The notes below the pieces were generated by a model. The model did not search any database. It had not been told where the DNA came from and saw only the letters and a list, made by a program, of their open reading frames with translations. From NCBI GenBank assembly GCA_019425005.1, contig JAHYYK010000010.1, positions 1,714 to 49,774 of the forward strand: a stretch of 48,061 bases of DNA, read 5' to 3'. This document shows positions 41,647 to 48,061 of this stretch, piece after piece. Made by a program: the position numbers and the translations under genes. How positions within the stretch are numbered: the first letter of the stretch is position 1; each line of letters opens with the position of its first letter. The stretch is from Collinsella sp. Its GTDB lineage: Bacteria; Actinomycetota; Coriobacteriia; Coriobacteriales; Coriobacteriaceae.

Positions 41647-42266
41647 TGATTTCCCAGCTCCATGGAACGCTTGTCGAGGCCACGATGAGCTCGGCCGTCG
41701 TTGACGTATCGGGTGTGGGCTTTGGGCTCGGTATTTCGGGCAGCACTGCCGCCACGCTGCCTACACCCGGCGGCGAGGTTCGCCTCTATACCCGTATGCA
41801 GGTGCGCGAGGACGCCATGACACTTTTTGGCTTTGCCTCCAAGGACGAGCGCACGATGTTTGACCGGCTCGTGTCCGTGTCGGGTGTTGGCCCGCGCCTG
41901 GCGCTTGCCGTGCTTTCCACCTATACCGTGGGACAGCTGTATTCCCTGGTGATGGCCGAGGACGACAAGGGCATGGCCAAGGTGCCCGGTGTGGGCAAAA
42001 AGACCGCCCAGCGCCTTATCTTGGAGCTCAAGAGTACCTTTGCCAAGGACAAGGGCTTTGTTCCGGTCGACGTAATTCCCGGTCAGGTTGCGATGCCGGT
42101 CCCCGCCGCCGCTCCCTCGGCCATCGATGACGCCCGTGCGGCGCTTCTCTCCATGGGCTTTAGCCCGCAGGAGACCGAGGTTGCCCTGAGCGGGTATGAT
42201 GGGCAGGATATGCGTGTCGAGGACCTGCTCGGCGCGGCGCTTAAGCGACTCGGAATGGATGCGTGA
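41646..42266 (+). CDS. ruvA: Holliday junction branch-migration subunit RuvA
   Basis: A 206-residue protein that forms tetramers on Holliday junctions and recruits RuvB. The N-terminal OB fold (MISQLHGTLVEA), the two helix-hairpin-helix motifs (VSGVGPRLALAVLS and VPGVGKKTAQRLILEL) and the C-terminal RuvB-contacting domain (ARAALLSMGFSPQETEVAL) are all present. A 4- to 5-base stop/start overlap joins it to genes on both sides. Confidence 0.96.
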   Translation: MISQLHGTLVEATMSSAVVDVSGVGFGLGISGSTAATLPTPGGEVRLYTRMQVREDAMTLFGFASKDERTMFDRLVSVSGVGPRLALAVLSTYTVGQLYSLVMAEDDKGMAKVPGVGKKTAQRLILELKSTFAKDKGFVPVDVIPGQVAMPVPAAAPSAIDDARAALLSMGFSPQETEVALSGYDGQDMRVEDLLGAALKRLGMDA

Positions 42267-43333
42267 TGTGGGAAGCCGATGACTCTCAGGACCTGTGGGC
42301 GACGCCCGGCAGCTCGCCGGCGGCATCCATGGCGCACGGTGAGCGTATGGTGGGCTCGGAACTGACACCCGAGGACCTCGATGTCGACCGTACCCTGCGT
42401 CCCCAGCGCTTGGACGACTACTGCGGTCAGGAGCATATCAAGCAGAGCCTTCGCGTGCTGATCGAGGCGGCGCAGAGCCGTGGCGAGACGCTCGACCACG
42501 TGATTTTCTCGGGCCCTCCGGGCCTGGGCAAGACCACGTTGGCCACGGTTATCGCCAACGAGCTGGGCGCTCAGATCAAGACGACGAGCGGCCCGGCTAT
42601 TGCGCGTACCGGTGACCTGGCGGCCATCCTGACTAACTTGCAGCCGGGTGACGTGCTGTTTATCGATGAGATCCACCGCCTTAACCGGTCGGTCGAGGAA
42701 GTCCTATATCCCGCTATGGAGGACTTTGCGCTCGATATCGTGATCGGTAAAGGTCCGGCCGCACGTTCGATTCGCCTAGATATTCCCAAGTTTACGCTGG
42801 TGGCGGCAACGACCCGCTCGGGTATGCTGACCGGCCCGCTACGCGACCGCTTTGGCATTTCGTATCGCCTGGACTACTACACGGTCGAGGAGCTTGCCCA
42901 GATCGTGACGCGCTCGGCGACCATCCTGGGCGTGACGATCGACCATCCGAGCGCGCTCGAGATCGGCTCGCGCTCGCGTGGCACGCCGCGCTTGGCCAAC
43001 CGTCTGCTCAAGCGCGTGCGCGACTATGCGCAGGTGCGCGGCAACGGTCCTATTGAGCTTGATATTTGCCGTCAGGCGCTCGAGTTCTTCGAGATTGATG
43101 AGCTTGGTCTGGACTGGATGGACATTCGTATCTTGGAGACGCTTGCCAAGACGTTCTCTGGTCGTGCCGTGGGTTTGACGACCCTTGCCAGCGCGGTGGG
43201 CGAGGACCCGGGTACGCTCGAGGATGTCTATGAGCCCTACCTGCTGCAGTGCGGCTTGATGATTCGCACGCCCCAGGGCCGTCAGGCAACCTTGCGCACC
43301 TTTGAGCACTTGGGCATCGAGCCAGCCGTTTAG
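42266..43333 (+). CDS. ruvB: Holliday junction helicase RuvB
   Basis: A 355-residue AAA+ motor for branch migration. Visible are RPQRLDDYCGQ, Walker A SGPPGLGKTT, Walker B LFIDEIHRLN, sensor 1 ATTRSGMLTGPLRDRFG with the arginine finger, sensor 2 RGTPRLANRLLKRVRD, and the winged-helix end. ATG 42266 overlaps the ruvA stop (TGATG). The first 35 residues before the RuvB core are rather acidic and variable, slightly longer than in E. coli. Confidence 0.97.
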   Translation: MWEADDSQDLWATPGSSPAASMAHGERMVGSELTPEDLDVDRTLRPQRLDDYCGQEHIKQSLRVLIEAAQSRGETLDHVIFSGPPGLGKTTLATVIANELGAQIKTTSGPAIARTGDLAAILTNLQPGDVLFIDEIHRLNRSVEEVLYPAMEDFALDIVIGKGPAARSIRLDIPKFTLVAATTRSGMLTGPLRDRFGISYRLDYYTVEELAQIVTRSATILGVTIDHPSALEIGSRSRGTPRLANRLLKRVRDYAQVRGNGPIELDICRQALEFFEIDELGLDWMDIRILETLAKTFSGRAVGLTTLASAVGEDPGTLEDVYEPYLLQCGLMIRTPQGRQATLRTFEHLGIEPAV

Positions 43334-43411
43334 AGGCGGGTTTGTTTTGGCTGGTCTGTAGGCTATCGCTGAGCATTGGATAAACATATCGCCATTCATC
43401 GGTTACGGGTG

Positions 43412-43439
43412 TTTTACTATTGCGCGCCCGTGCTATGCT
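43412..43439 (+). promoter_or_regulatory. candidate fhs promoter (extended -10)
   Basis: TTTTAC (43412-43417) and TGCTATGCT (-10 hexamer TATGCT at 43434-43439) are spaced by 16 bases, 41 bases before the fhs start. Confidence 0.5.
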
Positions 43440-43479
43440 GAAATGGTCTTTTTCTCATTCGGTAACGAAAGGACCGCCC

Positions 43480-45147
43480 ATGCCTACTGACATCGAAATC
43501 GCACGTTCCGTCACGCCGCTGCCCATTACCGAGGTGGCTAAGAACGCCGGCGTCGACGTAAAGCACCTGATTCCGTATGGCTTCGACAAGGCTAAGGTTG
43601 ACTATTCACTGCTCAACGAGCCGACCGATCACCAGGCCAAGCTCGTCCTCGTGACCGCTATCAATCCCACGCCCGCCGGCGAGGGCAAGACCACCACGAC
43701 TATCGGTCTGGCCGATGGTTTGCGCCGTCGCGGCGTCAAGAGCGCTGTGGCCCTGCGTGAGCCTTCGCTCGGTCCCGTCTTTGGCGTAAAGGGCGGCGCC
43801 GCCGGCGGCGGCTGGGCTCAGGTCATCCCCATGGAGGATATCAACCTGCACTTTACCGGCGACTTCCATGCTATTGGCGCCGCCAATAACCTGCTGGCTG
43901 CCATGCTCGACAACCATATTCAGCAAGGCAACCAGCTCGGTATCGATGTTAAGCGCATCACCTGGAAGCGCGTCGTCGACATGAACGACCGCCAGCTGCG
44001 CCACGTTATCGACGGCATTGGCGGCAAGGCTCAGGGCGTGCCGCGCGAGGACGGCTTCGATATCACCGTTGCCTCCGAGGTCATGGCGATCCTGTGCCTG
44101 TCCACGAGTATCAATGACCTCAAGGAGCGCCTGGGCGAGATCGTCGTCGGCTACAGCTTTGCCGGCGAGCCCGTCCGCGCCCGCGACCTCAAGGCTCAGG
44201 GCGCCATGGCTGCGCTGCTTAAGGATGCGCTCAAGCCCAACCTGGTGCAGACGCTTGAGGGTACGCCCGCGTTTGTCCACGGCGGCCCCTTCGCCAACAT
44301 CGCCCACGGCTGCAACTCCATCATGGCTACGCGCATGGCTATGCGCTTTGGCGATGTCGCCATTACCGAGGCCGGTTTCGGCGCCGATTTGGGTGCCGAG
44401 AAGTTCCTCGACATCAAGTGCCGCATGACGGGCGTCCGCCCCAGCGCCGTCGTGATTGTCGCCACCGCCCGCGCGCTTAAGTACAACGGCGGCGTTGCCA
44501 AGGCCAACCTTAACGACGAGAACCTCGAGGCCCTCAAGGCCGGCATGCCCAACCTGCTGCGCCACGTCGACAACATTCAGAATGTCTACGGTCTGCCCTG
44601 CGTGGTCGCCATCAACCGCTTCCCGACGGACACCGAGGCCGAACTCGAGCTCATCGAGTTCGAGTGCCAGAAGCTCGGCGTTAACGTTAAGCTTTCCGAG
44701 GTCTGGGCCAAGGGCGGCGAGGGCGCGCTCGACCTGGCTGATGAGGTCATGCGCCTGATTGAGCAGCCGAGCGAGCTCAAGTTTGCCTACGAGGACGGCG
44801 CCGATGTTGCCGATGCCCTCGAGGCCGTCGCCACCAAGGTCTACCGCGCCGACGGCGTTGACTTTACGCCGGCTGCCAAGCGTCAGCTCGCCGAGCTGCG
44901 CGAGAACGGCTTTGGCAACCTGCCGGTGTGCGTCGCCAAGACCCAGTACAGCTTTAGCGACAACGCCAAGGCGCTGGGCGCCCCCGAGGGCTTCCGCATC
45001 ACCGTGCGCGAGCTCAAGGTTTCCGCCGGTGCCCACTTTGTGGTCGCGCTGACTGGCAGCGTCCTGACCATGCCGGGCCTGCCCAAGGTTCCCGCGGCCG
45101 AGAACATCGACGTCGACAACGACGGCAACATCACCGGCCTGTTCTAA
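43480..45147 (+). CDS. fhs: formate-tetrahydrofolate ligase
   Basis: A 555-residue ATP-dependent enzyme that joins formate to tetrahydrofolate, giving 10-formyl-THF for purine and formyl-Met synthesis or running in reverse for ATP in fermenters. The P-loop TPAGEGKTTTTIGL (near 67-80), LREPSLGPVFGVKGGAAGGG, HFTGDFHAI and the C-terminal LTMPGLPKVPAAENID are diagnostic. Length is typical. ATG 43480 follows AACGAAAGGA. Codon bias is strong, as for an abundant protein. No other Wood-Ljungdahl genes are nearby, so a role in one-carbon supply is the safer reading. Confidence 0.97.
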   Translation: MPTDIEIARSVTPLPITEVAKNAGVDVKHLIPYGFDKAKVDYSLLNEPTDHQAKLVLVTAINPTPAGEGKTTTTIGLADGLRRRGVKSAVALREPSLGPVFGVKGGAAGGGWAQVIPMEDINLHFTGDFHAIGAANNLLAAMLDNHIQQGNQLGIDVKRITWKRVVDMNDRQLRHVIDGIGGKAQGVPREDGFDITVASEVMAILCLSTSINDLKERLGEIVVGYSFAGEPVRARDLKAQGAMAALLKDALKPNLVQTLEGTPAFVHGGPFANIAHGCNSIMATRMAMRFGDVAITEAGFGADLGAEKFLDIKCRMTGVRPSAVVIVATARALKYNGGVAKANLNDENLEALKAGMPNLLRHVDNIQNVYGLPCVVAINRFPTDTEAELELIEFECQKLGVNVKLSEVWAKGGEGALDLADEVMRLIEQPSELKFAYEDGADVADALEAVATKVYRADGVDFTPAAKRQLAELRENGFGNLPVCVAKTQYSFSDNAKALGAPEGFRITVRELKVSAGAHFVVALTGSVLTMPGLPKVPAAENIDVDNDGNITGLF

Positions 45148-45172
45148 GCCTGCTGCTTATAGCCGCTTGCCT

Positions 45173-45209
45173 GCCCCGCCGCGCCCACCAAGGCCCGGCG
45201 GGGCTTTTT
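45173..45209 (+). terminator. rho-independent terminator after fhs
   Basis: GCCCCGCCG (45173-45181) pairs perfectly with CGGCGGGGC (45196-45204), followed by TTTTT. Confidence 0.92.
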
Positions 45210-45327
45210 GATCCTTAGGCACGCGCATGTCTTGTAGATACCGACGGCCTTTGCCCATCATAGGCTTTTGCGCGGGTAGAATGCATGGATAACTTGATGC
45301 TTACAGGCGCCGGAAAGGAAACGTTGC

Positions 45328-46314
45328 ATGGACCAGGACAAGACGACCGTGATGGGCGGATATGGTTCCGCGCAGGCTGACGATAGCGCCGATGCGACCC
45401 GCGTTGTTCCCAACCCCGGTTATACCGACCCCGCCGCGAAGCAGCCTTCTGCCGAACCCACACGTGTTATGGGCTATGGCGATACACCGCGGGATCCGTT
45501 TGATTATGCGCCGCAGGACCCGTATGGCAATGCACCGCAGGACCCGTATGGCAGCGCGTCGGCAGGCGCTTATAACAACCTGCCGCAAAATCCCATTCCG
45601 CAGCCTCAGCAGACGACGTATATGCCGCGCACGGCGCAGTCCCAGCCACGTTATGAGTCGCGCGATCCGTATGCACGCCAGCCCTATCGCGAGTACCCCA
45701 AGTCGATTCCGCAATATGGCGAGGACGAGGAGAAGAAGCCGTCGCGTTCGTCGAGCGTGATCAAGAAGATCCTCATCGTGCTGGCGATCTTCTTTGCGCT
45801 GTCGGTTGTGTTTGCCATTGTGTCGGGCATGCTCAACAAGCGAGGGAGTTCAACGGCTGATACCGCTGCCGAGCAAACCGAGTCCGCCTCGTCTAGCACC
45901 GTCGATCTGAGCGATATCCCGGGGCAGTACTGGTCCAACGCCAAGAAACTTCTCAAGTCGCGCGGCGCCAATCTTTCGAATGCCGTGGTCCTGACTGATG
46001 ATGGCTCAACGCCCGTCATCGATGCCAACTGGGTCGTTACTTCTGCTTACTATAACGACAGCGGCAACCTCGAAATTCAACTCACGCACAAGAATAGCTC
46101 GGGCAACTCGCCCGACGGCCAAAGCGGTACCGACAGCTCGAGTTCCAATACGCTGGAGGACTTGAGCAACAAGGCACAGGAGTTGGGAGACAAGGCGCAA
46201 GAGCTGGGCGATACGGCACAAAACCTGGGCGACACCGCGCAGAACTTGGGCGACATGGCGACGGGTGCCTGGAATGCACTGCAAAACGGCATCTCGGGCG
46301 CGCAGGGAAACTAG
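45328..46314 (+). CDS. single-pass membrane protein with phospho-Thr-like motifs and 7-residue repeats
   Basis: I do not recognise this 328-residue protein as a named family. Residues 1-140 are Pro/Gln/Tyr-rich and disordered, with three short motifs KTTVMGGY, DATRVVPN and EPTRVMGY that resemble threonine sites phosphorylated by PknB-type kinases and read by FHA domains; DPYGNAPQ/DPYGSASA is a near-repeat. One membrane helix follows (about 147-168, preceded by KK). The outer part has a small PASTA-like region (PGQYWSNAKKLLKSRGANLS). The C-terminus repeats a seven-residue unit four times (AQELGDK, AQELGDT, AQNLGDT, AQNLGDM), suggesting a coiled coil. ATG 45328 follows GGAAAGG. Cell-envelope or signalling function is inferred. 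Confidence 0.75.
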   Translation: MDQDKTTVMGGYGSAQADDSADATRVVPNPGYTDPAAKQPSAEPTRVMGYGDTPRDPFDYAPQDPYGNAPQDPYGSASAGAYNNLPQNPIPQPQQTTYMPRTAQSQPRYESRDPYARQPYREYPKSIPQYGEDEEKKPSRSSSVIKKILIVLAIFFALSVVFAIVSGMLNKRGSSTADTAAEQTESASSSTVDLSDIPGQYWSNAKKLLKSRGANLSNAVVLTDDGSTPVIDANWVVTSAYYNDSGNLEIQLTHKNSSGNSPDGQSGTDSSSSNTLEDLSNKAQELGDKAQELGDTAQNLGDTAQNLGDMATGAWNALQNGISGAQGN

Positions 46315-46326
46315 CTGTTAAGCGGG

Positions 46327-47508
46327 CTACAGCTGTTCAGCCGGACGGTCGGGCGAGCTAAAGCCCGAGTCAAACGTAACGACGCATGAGGCATTGGGTC
46401 GGCGCTCGTGCACGATGCGCGTGACGAGCTCCAGCAGCTCCTCGTCGGATATGTCAAAGCCGTCGGGGCGCACCAGGTCAAACGAAACGAACCCGTCGTG
46501 CTCGTGCAGGTCGTGGATGGAGAGCGCGGGGTCGATCTGCATAACGCCGCGCTTGACCCAGCCGCGCAAATCATCGCCGGTTGTCGCGATGGGGTCGCAG
46601 TGCAGCGTGATGCCAATGCCCATCTGGCGCTTGATGTCGTGCTCGATGGTGTCCAGGATCTCGTGGTGCTCAAATGCGTCGCCCTCGCCGGGCATCTCCA
46701 CGTGAGCGCTGGCAAACTGACGACCGGGGCCGTAGTCGTGCACCATCAGGTCGTGTGTGCCCAAGACCTGCGGATAGGACATGATCTTGTCGCGGATTGC
46801 CTGGACGAGCTTGGGGTCGGGCGCTTGCCCCAGCAACGGGCTGATGGCGTCGCGCACTAGGCCCATGCCGCTGATGCAGATGAAGATGCCCACACCCAGG
46901 CCTGCCCAGCCATCGAGGTCAAAGCCGGTCGTCTGCGAAATAAGCGCCGCCACCAAGACCGAGCCCGAGGTGATGACGTCGTTTTTGGAGTCCTGTGCTG
47001 TGGCAATGAGTGTTTCGGAATCGATACGGTTGCCCAGCGCGCGGTTGAATGCGGCCATCCAGAGCTTAACGAGCATGGATGTAGCCAGTGCCGCAAGGGA
47101 AACGAGCGTGTAAGCGGTGGGGGAAGGCTTGATGATCTTGGTGACCGACTCGAGGATCAGGTTGATGCCGACGGCGCAAACCAGGACGGCGACAAACAAG
47201 CCGGCGAGGTACTCGTAGCGGCCGTGGCCATAGGGGTGGCCTTCGTCTGCCGGGCGGCTGGCGAGGCGGAACCCGAGCAGGCTCACGATGTTGCTCGAGG
47301 CATCGGAGAGGTTGTTGAAAGCGTCGGCGATGAGGGAGACGGAGCCAGCGAGCAGGCCCGCGATGCCCTTGGCCAGGCACAAGGTGATGTTGAGGCCAAT
47401 GCAGATGAGGCTTGCGGCGAAGCCCGCGTTGGTGCGGCGGGAGGTATCGACCGGCTCGCCCTCGCTGCCGGGAACAAGCGTATGTACCAGCCGATTTACA
47501 AATAGCAT
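46327..47508 (-). CDS. cation diffusion facilitator (CDF) transporter
   Basis: A 393-residue metal-ion/proton antiporter. Metal-binding residues typical of the family lie in SLIADAFNNLSDASSN (two Asp) and in ATAQDSKNDVITS, and the HPYGHGRYEYLAG loop follows helix II. About six membrane segments precede a cytosolic domain. The usual C-terminal domain ends near residue 320; here about 75 more residues follow (from TLHCDPIATTGDD to SGFSSPDRPAEQL) of unknown role. The HxxHGR-type signature suggests Zn, Mn or Fe export, undetermined. Start ATG at 47508 is preceded by GAGGAC; upstream in-frame codons lack a ribosome site. It converges with the upstream gene, leaving 12 bases. Confidence 0.9.
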   Translation of the reverse strand: MLFVNRLVHTLVPGSEGEPVDTSRRTNAGFAASLICIGLNITLCLAKGIAGLLAGSVSLIADAFNNLSDASSNIVSLLGFRLASRPADEGHPYGHGRYEYLAGLFVAVLVCAVGINLILESVTKIIKPSPTAYTLVSLAALATSMLVKLWMAAFNRALGNRIDSETLIATAQDSKNDVITSGSVLVAALISQTTGFDLDGWAGLGVGIFICISGMGLVRDAISPLLGQAPDPKLVQAIRDKIMSYPQVLGTHDLMVHDYGPGRQFASAHVEMPGEGDAFEHHEILDTIEHDIKRQMGIGITLHCDPIATTGDDLRGWVKRGVMQIDPALSIHDLHEHDGFVSFDLVRPDGFDISDEELLELVTRIVHERRPNASCVVTFDSGFSSPDRPAEQL

Positions 47509-47680
47509 AGCGGTCGTCCTCACAATCATGTTTAAGGGGATAGTGTAGCTCGCGCGGGGGCGCCGTGCACCGATGCTCAGAAAATGCAGCAATAGTCTGC
47601 CGGTGCTAACGAGCGAGCCTTCTCGTCTGCCTGGGTGCTCGATTTTGGGCCACATGGGTATGGGCACGTGCTTACCTGCC

Positions 47681-47697
47681 CGACATACTTAATGTCG
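47681..47697. promoter_or_regulatory. perfect palindrome upstream of the zinc-ribbon gene
   Basis: CGACAT and ATGTCG flank ACTTA, 29 bases before the start codon. Size and place suit a dimeric repressor site; no regulator is assigned. Confidence 0.4.
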
Positions 47698-47726
47698 AAA
47701 GCCCCAGTGCAAAGGAGGACGTATTC

Positions 47727-48061
47727 ATGGACGAGATGTTTGCCATTAAATGCCAAAACTGCGGCGGCCCTATGTACTCACACCAGGCTAAACGCAGCTT
47801 TGAGTGCGCCTATTGCGGCACGGTCGTTCCGTGGCAGGCCGATGCGGGGGAGCCCAAGAGCGCCCTGGGCATTCGCCATACGCCACTGACGGTTGTCGAT
47901 GGGCTGCTTAAGCTCACGCATGTGTCGCAGCTCGAGCGCCCGGTGGACCCCGACTGGTATTTCTTTAATGAGCACTGGCGCAATCAGTCGGTTCTGGAGC
48001 ATCTGCTGTGGGAAGACCGCGGCACGGCCCAGGAGTTCCAAGAGGCCACGCACGTGAGCAT
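47727..48061 (+). CDS. zinc-ribbon protein, truncated by window end
   Basis: The reading frame opens at ATG 47727 after AAAGGAGG and runs off the window, giving 111 visible residues. The N-terminus is a zinc ribbon with CxxC pairs in KCQNCGG and CAYCGTVVPW (TFIIB-like spacing). The rest (DPDWYFFNEHWRNQS) is unassigned. Similar ribbons head large envelope-associated or toxin-like proteins in Firmicutes and Actinobacteria, but the part needed to decide lies outside the window. Confidence 0.8.
   Translation, partial: MDEMFAIKCQNCGGPMYSHQAKRSFECAYCGTVVPWQADAGEPKSALGIRHTPLTVVDGLLKLTHVSQLERPVDPDWYFFNEHWRNQSVLEHLLWEDRGTAQEFQEATHVS

Noticed and set aside
43334..43479. Tetrahydrofolate riboswitch upstream of fhs
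   Set aside because: I see only a promoter-like pair and no conserved folate-aptamer pairing in this 146-base gap.
46141..46314. Tandem DNA repeat or CRISPR-like array
   Set aside because: The periodic sequence is the coding sequence of a 7-residue protein repeat (21 bases), without spacers.

Overview
The window looks like a chromosomal segment of a high-GC, anaerobic gut actinobacterium of the Coriobacteriia, most likely Collinsella or a close relative. This is an inference from gene content and composition, not a database match. Supporting signs are GC-rich codon use, strictly anaerobic enzymes ([FeFe] hydrogenase, superoxide reductase, formate-tetrahydrofolate ligase), PTS sugar use with a GH4 phospho-glucosidase, and many intergenic palindromes. 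I see no rRNA, tRNA, prophage, insertion sequence or CRISPR array.

Layout. 1-4.7 kb is an alpha-glucoside PTS operon: a possible antiterminator-target hairpin, IIA, a LicT/BglG antiterminator, IICB, and an NAD-dependent GH4 6-phospho-alpha-glucosidase, closed by a strong terminator. 4.9-10.9 kb is a tightly packed redox and transport unit: a NuoF-C/GltD-type flavoprotein, an M3-type [FeFe] hydrogenase, a Tat-type lipoprotein solute binder, and one protein fusing ABC permease and ATPase. 11-15.5 kb holds a solitary RelB/DinJ-like antitoxin, a CPBP membrane protease, a YgiQ radical-SAM protein (minus strand) and a DUF1275 membrane protein. 15.6-19.6 kb holds an iron-dependent alcohol dehydrogenase, an M42 aminopeptidase and a HipA-like kinase with its own helix-turn-helix. 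19.6-23.7 kb holds mnmA and cysK (minus), an Rrf2 regulator diverging from cysK, a small membrane protein and a TrpR-like regulator.

23.9-43.3 kb is mainly DNA replication and repair: addB-addA, dnaE, a SWIM/SNF2 helicase, then (after a superoxide reductase and a degenerate NAD-synthetase-like protein) ruvC-ruvA-ruvB with a clear SOS-box-like operator. 43.5-48 kb holds fhs, a one-pass membrane protein with FHA-ligand-like threonine motifs, a cation diffusion facilitator (minus), and the start of a zinc-ribbon protein cut by the window end.

Metabolic logic: phosphorylated alpha-glucosides enter glycolysis, while the hydrogenase module and alcohol dehydrogenase offer outlets for reducing power. 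CysK and the Rrf2 regulator probably link cysteine supply or iron-sulfur status. The least conventional features are the NadE-like protein lacking its catalytic residues at both active sites, the hydrogenase-ABC transporter gene cluster, the operator-flanked HTH-HipA kinase, a 98-nt hairpin ahead of ruvC, a possible Trp-containing leader ORF ahead of the TrpR-like gene, and a dispersed family of palindromes built around a GGGACGG core.
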